Source of the DNA: Tetragonia tetragonoides
Lineage: Eukaryota; Streptophyta; Magnoliopsida; Caryophyllales; Aizoaceae
DNA length: 64,000 bases
Direction of reading: 5' to 3'
Assembly (NCBI GenBank): GCA_038025085.1
Contig: CM076140.1
Coordinates: 38,501,501 to 38,565,500, forward strand
Both the position numbers and the translations under genes were made by a program. This document shows positions 46,627 to 58,969 of the stretch, in pieces (the first letter of the stretch is position 1; every line of letters starts with the position of its first letter). The notes beneath the pieces are model-generated. The model was not told the DNA's origin, ran no database searches, and saw only the letters and a list, made by a program, of their open reading frames with translations.

Positions 46627-46779
46627 ACACTCAAAGTTAACCCCGTTAGTGATTTTACCGTCAAATGGTAGTCTTTCGCAAAAAAAACAGGAAAGAAGGT
46701 AGTTTTCGACAAATTCGCGAAACAAAGATAGTTATTTTCAAAATGTGCTAAACCGAAGGTAGTTTTAGACAAAAAATCC
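46627..46779 (-). repeat. Right TIR of the MULE
   Basis: Reverse complement of 40974-41126 with a few substitutions. It serves as the upstream region of the minus-strand GRF gene. Confidence 0.88.
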
Positions 46780-49254
46780 TAATATTAATTATTATTATGG
46801 GAATTTTGTGGGTTATAATTATAAAATTTCAGGGATTTACTCAAATTGTTTTATTTATGAATAAAGTTTATTTATATTGTTTTAACTAGTTTTAATTAGC
46901 ATTTAATTGATTTTAATTATTTTTAGTTAGCAATTAAATCAGAAAATTTATTCTAGGTCTAGTATGTTTTGACTTTCATTGACTAGAGACCTATATAAGC
47001 TATGAGATGGGCCAGTTGATCAGTTTGCAAAAACTGAGCCAAAACACCACAAATTCTCTCTCTCTCTCTCGCTCTCTCATGGCATTCTCTCCCTTCTCTC
47101 TCTCTCTCCCTCCCCCTTCTGTCGCCGGCCTCCTCCCCCGTCAGTAATCTCCCCCTCTCCCTCTCTCTTTCTCTCTCTTTCTCCTTCTCTCTTTCCTGCT
47201 CTGTATCGCCCCCTCCCCTGTTTTCGCGACCGTGGCCAGCCGCGCCACCACGCCGCGCCTGGGTGGTCGTCGGCGGGTGGTCGGCGTTGCTGGAGCCACC
47301 CCGTCGTCTCTCTCTCTCTCTCTAAGTCGCTCTCTTTCTCTCTCCCTCTCTCGCAATTTCTCTCTCTCTCCCGCACTTTCTCTTGCTCTCTCTCTCCTCC
47401 GTCGTCGGTGCTCCGGCGAGCCACCGCCGACCATGGTGGTCAGTGGGTGGTGGTCTTGGTGATGGGCTAGGTCGTGGGTCCCCATGCTTGGTATATCATG
47501 GCCTAGACACGAAAAACCGATTAGGATTTTGTTTAATAATTTCGTTTTAATTAATTTTGGATTTTCAGTATTTTTCAATAATTGTTTTTTAGTTTTTTGT
47601 ACTCGTTTGGAGCCCAAATCCAGATTTTCTAAAGCCTAGACTGATTGAAATAAATCAAGAAATTTAAATAAAATATTAAATTAATATTTTATTACTGTTT
47701 AGATTTTCGTATTTACTTATTATGTCTCGGTAATTGTTTTAAGTTAGGACGAAACGGACAAGCGTGACCGGTTGTGATTTGCAAGGTTACCTAGTGCGTA
47801 GTGAGTGTTTGTTAGGTAAGAGATTGTGCCTACCTCTTTTCAAAGCCCCATCAAAACTATTTTGATGTGTTATGTGCTAATTGATAAATTATTGTGAATT
47901 TAATATGCGAAGCATGATTAAATTATATCGTCGTTAATTATGAGAATTAGAAATATATTCTTCGTTGTAACTATGATTTATGTTGAGTATGACAAGGTTA
48001 TGAAGTTTCGTTAATTAATTAGTTCATATGCTAATTATTGAGCATGTATGGCGAAATTAAATTCCTAATATTATTATGATATAATATACGTGTTATTTGA
48101 AATGGGTTATTATTATTGAGTGCTAATGAGGACCTACTATATCTTGATGGTTTATTTGGTGAAAGTGTAATTTTTGGATATCATGATTTACTGCAGAAGT
48201 GCTGCCGAAATTTGGTTAGACATATGTGAAGCATGATTATGAAAATATGCATTTATGTCGTTATCGTCGTTATTATTATTCATTATCATGAGCATGAAAT
48301 GAAGTAGTATGTCGTGATCTCGTTGTACCACTAGGTCAATCAATGCAAGTATGTGAATTGAATTGTAAATGAGAATAAGACTCCTAATGGATCCCTAGGA
48401 GTAGTTGAGCAATCGAGACTTATATAATTGATATAGTCTAGGGATGCGTGATTCCCAAGTTAGTTATTATGGACGCCTCGTAGCGTGTTCAAGACGGATC
48501 ATTCCCCATTGTTTAATTCTCTACGTATCGATTATTATGTTAGAGATAGTGTGAGTATACACTAGCGTTTAGTCCATGGCATGTCTATATCTATCTATGA
48601 ACAGTATAGGTAATCGCTGTTCTATTCGCTCTCTTATTACTCTAATCAAGATGGTTTGTCTGTTTGTGTTCGAATGATCTTTAAAGCAAGAATTGCATGT
48701 AATTAAATATTGAGTATACGTGTGCTTGGTTGTATGACTACTTGTGCATGCAAATGAATTTCAATAATTCTTCTAAAACCCAGGTAAGGTTTGCGAAAGT
48801 GTTTTTACTGGGTATGTACGACGTTTATTCAGTTTATCTGATTTTTGTTTTCTTTTGTTTCTTCTCTTTTCTTCTGTACCTTGTTTCCGTCATCGAAACC
48901 AAAGTGCATGTGTTGCTAAGTGAGGACGAATAGTTTTGGAGTTTGATTATAGGCTTGTTCTCTAGACTGATGATTTATTGTGGATTATGAGATTTTTGGT
49001 TTATGCCCTTGAAGACAAAGTTGTAATAATACTTCAATGGACTTAAGTTCACTCATTAGACAACTCTGATATTGATGTTTAATTGTTTAGATGCTTCCTT
49101 TGAACCTAGCTTTCCTTTCTGCTTAGCATTTATTCCTTAGCGATAAATGTTGCAGTAACTACCGTCGGGTTTGGGACTGTTTAGTGGTGTCGAGTCGTGT
49201 ATAATGATGTCGATAGTTCCCAGGAAATCGTTGTGAATTCGGGGGTGTTACAAA

Positions 49255-49266
49255 TGGTATCAAAGC
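49255..49266 (+). other. Primer-binding site of element C (tRNA-iMet type)
   Basis: TGGTATCAAAGC lies two bases after the LTR. The common plant iMet primer site is TGGTATCAGAGC, one base different. Confidence 0.85.
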
Positions 49267-49443
49267 CCTAGGTTTAAAAGGTTGCATAGGTTTAATAAAT
49301 GAATTAATAATGATTAGTTTCATTTTGGGGAAAATAAAATGTAATTAAAGCCGTTGAGCGTATTAATCCTAGAAGTTAGGAATTACTTCAAATCACCTTA
49401 ATTGTGATTTAAATGTTCTTATTTTTTGATTGCCCTTTTGTAG

Positions 49444-50426
49444 ATGGCAATTACTCGTTTGACCGCGATGAAGTCGACTAGAGGTAGAAAACCGCGAGCG
49501 ATGATTGTTGCACCTGAGGATGAGGTGGAATACGTGGACTTCTCTGATAGCGAGCCAACGCACGACGGGGCCGCAGCTTCCCCTGTGGCGCAAGACATTA
49601 GCGTGCACGAGGTGGATCAACCCGCGCATGAGGATCGTGATGATGACGTTCCAATTGAGCTTAACCATGAGTTGGAAGGTAACGAGGATCATGATTCTGA
49701 GGAGGAACGTACCGAGTTTGAATCTGAGCGTGATGATGCTCTTGCGGACGAGCCAAGCGTTGAGCCTAACTCTGTCGATCTCGAGATGCGATTTGAGTAT
49801 GGAGATGGTGTCCCTGATTCACCTAGCATGCCAAACTTAGAGGATATTGGTGATGTAAGCGGCAACAACTCTGTACCTCCTTTGCCTCCTACTGATGTGT
49901 CTCCTCTTGTGGAGTCTTTCTTTGCGACTAATGCCGAGCTAGATGACATCTGTGCCTACATCGATCGCGAATACACTACAATCGAGCGTTACGAATATGA
50001 GAACCGTACCAGGATACACCAAGGTTTCTGGGTAGAACTCTTACTAGCTGGCTTACCCAACATGCATCCTTGGAGAGGTCTCAAGAAGAAGTGTGACGAT
50101 GTGGTACTGAAGAGTGGCTACATCAACGATGAGAAGTACGGCAAAGGCAACGGTTGGGCGCTGTGTTTTCAGGGTGTTGGCAATGAGTTATGCTTGTCTA
50201 AGTTTGAGTGGAAGGTTAACCACGTCTTAGTGCGTGCTCCGAAGGACATCTGCCAGAGCTGCTGGTCAAAGAAGTGCAAGCTAGTGGATAACTTTAGAGG
50301 CGCTTCATGCCTCAAAAGTTCAGAGGTGACGAGCATCCTTACACGCCATGTAGGGAAGTGAAGCCAAGGAGGGATGATGATGATGATACACCTCCTGGAT
50401 CGAAGCAAAACCCAGTTGCTGTTTAG
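49444..50426 (+). pseudogene. Extra sense ORF of element C, upstream of gag, unknown function
   Basis: I do not recognise this gene. The start is MAITRLTAMKSTRGRKPRAM (basic), then about 130 acidic residues, then a conserved core with ELDDICAYIDREYTTIERYE, GFWVELLLAGLPNMHPW and FEWKVNHVLV, and a Cys pair in CQSCWSKK. The frame shifts near 50300; the tail continues in another frame to TAG at 50426, giving about 327 residues. The core is shared with the ORF of element B (11330-12261). It lies between the primer site and gag, in sense orientation, where chromoviruses normally have nothing but leader. It could be an added gene of this chromovirus group. Confidence 0.7.
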
Positions 50427-51113
50427 CTATTTTATTGACTAGAGTTATTCATTTTGTTTAGAAACATTATTTCATTTTTGTGATGGCCTTGCGTGGTCAA
50501 TATTGGAGTGGTGTGTAGTTGCCTGAGCAACAAATATTTATAACTCTTATTTATTTTGCAATCTATCTTATTGCAAAGCTATTTCACTTGATTATATGAA
50601 AGTCATTGTGATTTGTTTACCTCATTGTTGTATCACATATTTGCATGGTTGACCAAAAGCATGAATGCTATCTCTTATCGTCGTGACATGATGGGAAATC
50701 CATGTCGAATTTATGGCAAATTTTTTTGTTGAGCATTATCAACTCTTTTGTGAGCCAAGCGCTACATCATATCAATATGATTAAGTGTGATTGTTTATTG
50801 CCCTACTAAAATAGTATGGAGCCTCATTATGTGCATTATGAATGTCTTTATCTATTCATGTGAGACCTATCTGTCCAATGTGTATTACATGCCTATCGAA
50901 CTATTATGCATGAGAACTGAGAACAATAAAGCAAGTATGTTGCTTAGACCTACAATGTAAGGTCGATCATCGAAACTTATATGCTATATGCTAAATGTCA
51001 AGAGAAAGGTTTCAATTACAAGCTATATCTCTCAATTAGACCTTAATGGGTCGAGATGTGCAAATTGTGTGAATGGTGTTCATACCATTACTTTTATATT
51101 CTCAGATCGCGAA
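50427..51113 (+). other. Spacer between the extra ORF and gag in element C
   Basis: AT-rich, no coding sequence seen; parts match the spacer of element B (10656-11329). Confidence 0.55.
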
Positions 51114-52250
51114 ATGACAACCAACGCTGATAGAATTACACGACTTGAAGATGGTCTGACCGACGTGGTCGAGATCATGGCGTGACAAATGGCACGCCAA
51201 GAAGAGATGGAAACCGCACAAGCCTCTGCAACGCATAGTTTCCGAGACTTTGACGTTCCTACACCTCCTACGTTTGAAGGTGGTAGCTGATCCAACTAAG
51301 CTGGAGACTTGGATCATTGAGTTCGAAAAGTTGTTCCTGGCTAAAAGTTGGCCTAACAACATGAAGATTAGCTCTGCGACGTATTACCTGAAAGGTGAGG
51401 CCAACAAGTGGTGGAACGATGTGCGAGCGGACTTGCTTGCAGTGTCGAACTATAATTTGGATCGTTTTAAGGAATCCATTCGTGCTAGATTTTATCCTAG
51501 TTCTCTACGATGCCTTGAGTAGCGTGAGTTTGAAGGGTTGAGCCAAGACAAGCTGTTTGTGGCTGAGTATGCTGCCAAGTTCAACGAGCTTGCAATTTGT
51601 GCTCCTAATCTACTGGCAACTGAAGATGAACGTATCGAAAGGTTCGAGGATGGACTGAAATGGGACATTAAACGTTTTGTCGCTGGACAATCCGTCACTT
51701 TTCAGGAATCTTATGACAAGGCCCTGAATCAAAAGAGGATTATAGGACGTTGTGACACGCATTTGGGTAAGAACAAGCGCGACGAAGCCAATCCATCGTA
51801 GTTGAGCAATGGCGACAAGAGGCCAAGACCTAATGGCAACAACAACTACCAAGGTGGTCAGAACCACAATGCAAATAGGAATCGTGACTCGAATAGTCAT
51901 CGAGCTACGATAATGGCTAGAAGGAATACGCCTTGTACTCGCTGTAACAAGACGCATGCTGGTAAGAACTGTCGAGGTGACGTGTTGCACTGCTATGAAT
52001 GCAACAAGCCGGGTCACAAAGCTTCTAAATGTTGGAGCCAAGGTAGGAATAATTGTAATGGGCAGAACCGCGATAACAACTACAATCGTGGTGGGAATAA
52101 CAATGGCTATCGTGGTAAAGTGGTAACTACCGTGGAAACGGGGGTTACAACAACAACAACCGCAACAACGGTACTCCTGCTGTGAAGAACCAGGTACAAG
52201 CTCCTGCTACTGCTAATCCCGCGCCGAACAGCAACAACAACAATAGAGGG
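51114..52250 (+). pseudogene. gag of element C
   Basis: The start is MTTNADRITRLEDGLTDVVE. Capsid-type blocks (YYLKGEANKWWNDV, YAAKFNELAICAPNLL, RFEDGLKWDIKRFV) are followed by CTRCNKTHAGKNC, the knuckle CYECNKPGHKASKC and an Asn/Gly-rich tail. Stops occur at about 51184, near 51510 and at 51801, and the frame shifts near 51285 and 52115. Similar to element B throughout. Confidence 0.85.
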
Positions 52251-55200
52251 GTTAATGGCAGAATCTTTGTGATGAATCGCAATGAGGCAGAAGCAAACCC
52301 GAACGTGATCACTAGTACTTTGCTTGTTAATTCTTCTCCCGCTTTTGTTTTGTTTGATAGTGGTGCATCGCATTCCTTTCTTTTTAAGAACTTTGCATCT
52401 AAGATAGGCCTAGAACCTAGTTCAGTGTATAGGGTGAAAATTACGATGCCAAATGGGGTGAATGCTAATTGTCATTCGTTGTACGAGAAGTGTTCGATTA
52501 GGATCGCTGGTTTCGAGCTACCTGCACACTTGATTCAGTTCGAATTGGGTGATTTTGACGTTATTTTGGGAATGAACTGGTTATACAAGTATAGGGCTAA
52601 GATAGAGTGCTTCGAACAACGCGTTTGTTTGCGAGGACCTAAAGGTAAGAGGATCACTTATCGAGGAGTTGTGGTCAAACCTAAGCTGAAGATGATGGCG
52701 ACTATGAAGGTCAAAGAGTGCGTGACTAAGGGTGAAGCAATTTACCTTTTTCATGTGGTGGATACGAGTCGCGAGACGGAAGCTCCGCAGCCTAGTCCTG
52801 TAGTTTCCGAGTACGCTGACGTTTTTCCCGAAGAGATTCTCGGAATGCCTCCACAACGCATTATCGACTTTACGATCGACCTAGCTCCAGGTTCTGCACC
52901 AATTTCGAAAGCACCGTATCGTATGGCACCTACTGAGATGAAGGAACTGAAAACACAACTAGAGGATTTGTTAGAAAAGGGATACATACGTCCGAGTGTA
53001 TCGCCTTGGGGTGATCCTATTTTGTTTGTACGGAAGAAGGATGGTATCATGAGACTATGCATTGACTACCACCAGCTGAACAATATCACGATCAAGAATA
53101 GATACCCACTTCCCAGAATTGACGATCTGTTTGACCAACTATGTGGAGCGTCTATTTTCTCAAAGATAGACCTACGATCAGGATACCATCAGTTGAGGAT
53201 TTCTGAGCCTGATATTGCGAAGACCGCATTTAGGACGAGGTATGGGCACTACGAGTTCACTGTGATGCCTTTTGGGTTGACGAATGCGCCTGCAAAATTT
53301 ATGGACTTGATGAATCGTACGTTCCATCGTTACCTTGACCAGTTTGTTGTAGTCTTTATCGATGATATTTTGATTTACTCAAAGAACGCCGAAGAGCATG
53401 AGCAACAGTTACGTACTATTTTAGAGATTCTACGAAGACATCAACTTTACGCCAAGTTGTCTAAGTGTGAGTTTTGGCTAGACACAGTATCTTTCTTAGG
53501 ACACGTGGCGTCTAAGGATGGAGTGGCCATAGATTCAGAGAAGATTCGAGCTGTTACAGATTTGGCCTAGACCGACGACCGTGACTGAAGTTTGGAGTTT
53601 TCTTGGACTTGCTGGCTACTATAGACGATTTGTAGAGGGTTTTCCAAAGATTGTGCAGCCAATCACGAATTTGATGAAGAAACCGACAAAGTTGGTATGG
53701 TCTGACAAGTGTGAGACTGCTTTTCAAGAGTTGAAGAAACGTCTTACGAGTGCACCTATTTTGACATTGCCATCAGGAACTGAAGGATATGAGGTCCACA
53801 GTGACGCATCTAAGCATGGCTTAGGGTGTGTTTTGATGCAACATGAAAAGGTCGTGGCTTAAGCCTTAAGACAACTGAAGAAGCACGAGGATAACTATCC
53901 TACGCATGATCTAGAACTTACTGCTGTCATATTTGCATTGAAGATTTGGCCACAGTACCTGTATCGTTCCACAGTCAAGATGTTCAGTGATCACAAGAGT
54001 CTCAAGTATATCTTTACGCAGAAAGAGTTGAACATGCACCAAAGGAGATGGCTAGAACTTCTGACGGAGTACGACATCGATATCCAGTACCATGTGGGTA
54101 AAGCGAACGTAGTCGCTGATGCTTTGAGTAGGAAGACTCGTCCTACTGTAAACACCGATTTAGTACTTCCAAAGGAGATCATACGGGACTTGCAAAGTCT
54201 CGAGGTGGAGATTGTGTTTCAAGGTGACATTCAGTGTAACTTATCACATATGACTGTTCGACCAACGTTGCTAGAGGAGATCAAAGATAGATGGTGTGAG
54301 GATCTTCAGCGGATTCTAAACCACAAAGATGAGGGTAGGTCCGAGGACTTCACTTTGGGCCAAAATGGAATTGTGAGGTTTCGAGAACGTGTTTGCGTAC
54401 CCAATGACCCAGTTATCAAAAGTCAGATTCTGGGTGAAGCTCATAATACGCCGTATTCTGTACATCCTAGTGGAGACAAGCTTTACAAAGATCTTCGCTA
54501 AGTGTTCTGGTGGAAAGGCATGAAATAAGAAGTCGCTGAGTTTGTAGCGAAGTGTTTGACATGTCAAAAGGTCAAGATCGAGCACAACTGACCAAGTGGA
54601 ATGGTACAATCACTGGAAGTTCCAACGTGGAAATGGAATTCGATTTCTATGGATTTTGTCATGGGTTTACCTTTGACACAGAACAAGAACAACGCCATTT
54701 GGGTCGTTGTGGATCGTTTGACGAATGTCGCGAGATTCATCCCTATGCATGACACGTGGGAAATGGAGAAGCTGGCTGACACGTGCGTCAAGGAAGTCAT
54801 CAGACTTCATGGTGTACCTGAAGATATTGTTTCTGATCGAGACTCGAGAGTTCTCTCTATCTTCTGGCAGAAATTACAAGAAGCTTTCGGAAGCAAATTG
54901 AAGTTTAGTACCACTTTTCATCCTGAAACAGATGGCCAGACGGAAAGAACGATTCAAACCCTAGAGGATATGCTTCGAGCGTGTGCCCTCGGATATCAAG
55001 GTTCATGGGACAAGCACATTCCGTTGATCGAATTTTCTTACAACAACAGCTATCACTCGAGTATTGATAAAGTGCCATATGAAGCGTTGTATGGTAGGAA
55101 GTGTAGATCGCATGATCCAGAAGACTGTCAACATTGTGAAGGTGATTCAAACGATGATGCGAAGTGCACAAGATCGCCAGAAATCGTATGCAGATAGAGG

Positions 55201-55659
55201 TCGTAGTCCTCAAGAATTTGAGGTGGGAAGCAAGATACTTTTGCAAGCATCTCCTACCAAGGGCGTTATGCGTTCTGGTCGTAACGGGAAATTGAGTCCT
55301 CGTTACATTGGACCTTACGAGATCCTAGAAAGGATTGGCGAGGTTGCTTATCGTTTAGCTTTGCCTGTGGAAATTGAAAAAGTCCACAATGTGTTTCACG
55401 TCTCTCAACTGAAGCGATACCTACATGATCCAACTCATGTCGTTCAACCTGAAACGATTGAACTTGAAAAGAGTTTGACGTATGAAGAACGTCCAATGAA
55501 GATCACTGATCGAAAAGAGCGCTCGACTCGTACAAAGACGCTCCAATTGTGAAAGTTATTTGGTCCCGTCATGGTCAAGAAGAAGCAACATGGGAAGCTG
55601 AATCCATGATGCGCGAGAAGTGCCCAGAACTCTTTATCGAAGGTACTAATTCCATTTGA
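52251..55659 (+). pseudogene. pol of element C: protease, RT, RNase H, integrase, chromodomain-like end
   Basis: Protease ([20 protein letters not shown]) is followed by RT ([35 protein letters not shown], and FIDDILIYS as the active site) open to 53570. A one-base insertion there shifts the frame. RNase H continues ([25 protein letters not shown]), then the integrase with its zinc region (CLTCQK), catalytic blocks (SMDFVMGLP, VSDRDSRV, ETDGQTERT) and the end GKLSPRYIGPYEILERIGEV. The last block, VKVIWSRHGQEEATWEAE, is chromodomain-like and lies after another frameshift near 55540. Further stops are at about 53860, 54500 and 54590. Only one RNase H is present, unlike elements A and D. Confidence 0.9.
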
Positions 55660-55925
55660 GTTTCGGGACGAAACCCTTTTTAAGGAGGGTAGAATGTCAG
55701 ACCTAGTAAATTCGTGTTTTGTTTGTCGCTTTGCACAAGTTGCATGTTCTAGCATTGCATGCTGCATTGCTAATCGACTTAGATCACAACCGTAGTACAC
55801 GCATCGCATTGTCGTAGTCCTAAAATCATTTTATACCTTCGTATGGGTAAACTCGTTTCGTCGTTGAGAAGTAATTACTTCATGTTTCAAGTTTCAGGAC
55901 GAAACTTCTTTTAAGGAGGGTAGAA
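55660..55925 (+). other. 3' leader of element C with duplicated polypurine tract
   Basis: TTTAAGGAGGGTAGAATGT occurs twice: near 55679-55697 and again at 55910-55928, where it joins the LTR. The preceding GTTTCRGGACGAAAC is also duplicated (55660 and 55891). The second copy is the functional polypurine tract by position. Confidence 0.75.
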
Positions 55926-56815
55926 TGTGATACCCCAATATTTTATATAATTATATTATTGATTTATAAATAGTTTTGGAGATTTAAATCGTATATTTAT
56001 ATAACGATTCGATTTATTCAACTTAAGCCATAATAATATTAATTATTATTATGGGAATTTTGTGGGTTATAATTACCAAATTTGAGAGATTTAATTTAAT
56101 TCTTTTATATATGAATAAGTTTTATTCATATTGTTTTAACTAGTTTTAATTATCATTTAATTGGTTTCAATTGTTTTAATTAGCAATTAAATCAGAAAAT
56201 TTATCCTAAGTCTAGTAGGTTTTGACTTTCATTGACTACAAACTTATATAAGCTATGAGATGGGCCAGTTGATCAGTTTGCAAAAACTGAGCCAAAACAC
56301 CACAAATTCTGTCTCTCTCTCACGGCATTCTCTCCCTTCTCTCTCTCTCTCTCTCTCTCTACCACACAAACACACTCTCTCCCTCCCCCTGTTGTCGCCG
56401 GCCACCAGGCCAACCACTGGCCTCCTCCCCCGTCGGTAATCTCCCCCTCTCCCTCTCTCTTTCTCTCTCTTTCTCCTTCTCTCTTTCCTGCTTTGTTTCG
56501 CCCCCCTCCCCTGTTTTCGCGACCGTGGCCAGCCGCGCCAGCGTGGTCGTCGGCGGGTGGCAGGCGTTGCTGGAGCTACCCCGTTGTCTCTCTCTCTCTC
56601 TCTCAGTCGCTCTATTTCTCTCTCTCTCTCTCTCCCGCACTTTCTCTTGCTCTCTCTCCTCCGTCGCCGGTGCTCCGGCGAGCCACCGCCTACCATGGTG
56701 GTCGGTGGGTGGTGGTCTTGGTGATGGGCTAGGTTGTGGGTCCCCATGCTTGGTGTATCACGGCCTAGACTCGAAAAATCGATTAGGATTTCGTTTAATA
56801 ATTTCGTTTTAATTA
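55926..56815 (+). repeat. 3' LTR of element C, truncated by a LINE
   Basis: It begins TGTGATACCCC and aligns with the 5' LTR, showing the empty MULE site near 56030-56040. The alignment ends after TTTCGTTTTAATTA at 56815. The (CT)n-rich leader gives spurious ORFs. About 1.7 kb of LTR is missing. Confidence 0.85.
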
Positions 56816-56897
56816 TTAAACTCGCTTCTCTCTCTAGAAATTGCTCTGATGGTGTAGGATAAGCCGAAATGGCTATCGTTCACTAAAACAGCCATTA

Positions 56898-58075
56898 ATG
56901 GGGAGAAAACAATCGACGACGAGTTCTACTATTCCATTGCGTGATTTTCTTGGTTCTACTACTGGTGAAGCTACTCATCTAGAAAGTATTGGCGAAGAAC
57001 AGATTGAAGAACATAGTGAACTGGAGAGTTTTGGAAATCTTAACTCCCTATCGCGTGGGCTCCCAGGGTTTGAAGACTCTAAACCTTAACCCAGAGCTTC
57101 AAGACGACTAATAATGGTACCTACTCCGGGTAGTGTTGCTCCGTCGGCTACTCCGTGCACTCCAGCTCCGGGGAATGCGACTCCGGCACCGTCAGGAGGT
57201 GTCACTCCGGCAGCCTCGGGACATCTGACTCAGGGCTCTACTCAGGGGAACACACTGGAATCTCCAGCTGAGGTAACTCTTATGAACCTGAAACTTCTAG
57301 GGTTTCATCTAATCGAGTTGCTTATGATGAATTTAAATTGAAATTTATTCCTCCTGTAATCAAAGAGGGTAAATCTATTGCTAAATTGCAAAAATCTGAG
57401 GTGGCTCTTCCTTGTAAGAAATGGGATTCTGCTTTAATTGGCTTTGTATTAGGAGATGCACCATACTTTAGCCAAAAGGAAAAGTATGTGGCTGCATATT
57501 GGGATTTTATTGATTTACCGAAGTGTTATCTACATGAAGAGGGCTATTTTATTTTTAAGTTTGAGTCCATTGATGATATGAATGAGGTGTTGAACCCAGG
57601 TCCCTATGCTTTCAATTCAAAACCGTATATACTGAAAAAATGGACTGCAAACTTTGTCATGGACCCTGCAAGTCACAGAACAGTACCACTGTGGATACAA
57701 CTGCCTAATTTGCCTCTAGGTTGTTGGTCCATGGACTCACTTAGTAGAATTGGTAGCTGTGTGGGGGTTCTTCTCTATGTAGACAGAGTGACAGCTGAGA
57801 TAGAGCGGGTTTCATACGCCAGAATGTTAATTGAGGTTGATATCACACTCCCATACAAAGATGAGGTATGGTTTGAGGATGATGAGGGCTGTGTGAGACA
57901 GGAGGAGATTACTTATGAATGGAAACCCCCATTTTGTCAAAAATGCAGAAAGTTTGGGCATATGGAGGATGCTTGTATGCCTGAACCTCAAGCTAATAGA
58001 GAGAGCAGAAGAAGAAGAAGAGAAGACCAGCTGCACAATGGCAACCTAGAGCTATCCCTGTGGTTACTGAGGTAA
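56898..58075 (+). pseudogene. LINE ORF1: DUF4283 and zinc-knuckle protein
   Basis: The proposed start MGRKQSTTSSTIPLRDF leads into a Pro/Thr/Ser-rich segment; a stop at 57087 and a frameshift before 57338 break this part. The following frame is open: FIPPVIKEGKSIAKL, the DUF4283-type region (YFIFKFESIDDMNEVLNPGP), WIQLPNLPLGCW, and the CCHC knuckle PFCQKCRKFGHMEDAC, then an Arg-rich stretch. Plant LINE ORF1 proteins of this kind bind RNA. The frame stops at 58075; the true C-terminus may be longer in another frame, up to the start of ORF2. Confidence 0.85.
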
Positions 58076-58357
58076 TTCCAGCTCCTTCAGGTATGAATGC
58101 AGCTCCAGCTGAGCAAACTTCAGCTGATGACAATTTTGTACCACTAAGTACTCAGTTTTCTGCTGAAGAACTCAGATGGCATCAGCTTTAGAATACAACA
58201 CGGGCTAAAGCAACTGTTCCACTACATAACTCCTTTTCAGCTTTGCAACCAACTGAGAGTGTGGAGTCAGATGTATCTGAGAATCTAGGAAGAGGTCACA
58301 TTATATTTGGAGAGCAGCCAGCCTCTCCAATACCCCCTGCACCTCCTAATTCTCAAT

Positions 58358-58969
58358 GAGGATCCTCATATGGAATGTGACAGGGATGAATAAGCCCTCA
58401 AAAAGAAGAGATATTAAGAATTTGCTGCACTTCTACAAACTAGAGTTAAGGAGAATAAAATGGCTAAATTTGCTACAAAAATTAATAGCCAGTGGTCACA
58501 TTTTTGTAACCATTCAGATGCTAGCAATGGGAGAATCTGGATCTCTTGTGATCCAACTTTGGTAAATGTTCAAACTTTGATCTCTTCTGATCAGTTTGTT
58601 CATTTGAGAGTCTGCTTCACTACTAGTCCTGCAATGCTGTTAACTGTAATTTATGCAAGAAATTGCATTAATGCAAGGAAGAAATGATGGGAAGATATTG
58701 AACGTTTTGGGAAAGCCATCACTGAACCATGGCTAGTTGGGGGTGATTTTAACACCACCTTCCATGTTTTTGAAAGAATTCAGTTTGGAAATTCTTTATC
58801 TAGCACTGAGGAACTACATGACCTCTGCTACAATCTAAATTTAGAGGATATTAAGACTAAAGGTATGGACTACACTTGGAGCAACAAACAACAAGTCCAT
58901 GATCGAGTTTACAGTAAAATTGATAGGCTCCTTGGTATCTTTGAATGGTTATCAACCTACCCTAGTGTC
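58358..58969 (+). pseudogene. LINE ORF2, endonuclease N-terminus only
   Basis: The start MRILIWNVTGMNKPSKRRDI is that of an apurinic-type endonuclease (EEP family). After a frame break near 58440 come RIWISCDP, the catalytic block VGGDFNTTF and DYTWSNKQQ with KIDRLLG. A stop lies at about 58684. It ends at 58969 where the LTR of element G begins, before any reverse transcriptase sequence. Confidence 0.85.

Larger units (their letters stand above)
40974..46779 (+). mobile_element. MULE DNA transposon, 5806 bp, with two convergent genes
   Basis: Long terminal inverted repeats (40974-41126 and 46627-46779, 153 bp, only a few differences) begin GGATTTTTTG. The flanking 9-bp duplication is TAATATTAA (40965-40973 and 46780-46788). 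The empty site is visible in the 3' LTR of C near 56030. Inside are a MuDR-type transposase gene on the plus strand and a GRF zinc-finger gene on the minus strand. The near-identical TIRs suggest a fairly young insertion, yet the transposase has two defects. Confidence 0.93.
40846..49252 (+). repeat. 5' LTR of element C, split by a MULE
   Basis: It starts TGTGATACCCC and ends GGGGGTGTTACA. LTR sequence is 40846-40973 and 46780-49252. A TATA-like CTATATAAGC lies at 46991-47000, followed by (CT)n-rich leader sequence (47056-47400), where long low-complexity ORFs appear on both strands. From about 47600 to 49250 no gene is seen; this is LTR DNA, alignable in part with element B. Confidence 0.82.
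40846..56815 (+). mobile_element. Element C: chromovirus-like Ty3/gypsy element with extra 5' ORF, interrupted
   Basis: The 5' LTR (40846-49252) carries a MULE. The internal part has an iMet-type primer site, an extra ORF (49444-50426), gag (51114-about 52250) and pol ending in a chromodomain-like tail (to 55659). The 3' LTR (55926-56815) is cut by a LINE. Without the MULE and its duplication the 5' LTR is 2592 bp. The C-terminal block IVKVIWSRHGQEEATWEAES is typical of the Tekay/Del-like chromoviruses, by memory of that family. Several frameshifts and stops inactivate it. Confidence 0.85.
56816..58969 (+). mobile_element. LINE (non-LTR retrotransposon), 5' part
   Basis: It contains ORF1 and the start of ORF2 and stops abruptly at the LTR of element G. 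Reverse transcriptase and the poly(A) end are not in the window; they may lie beyond element G. It interrupts the 3' LTR of C. Confidence 0.82.
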
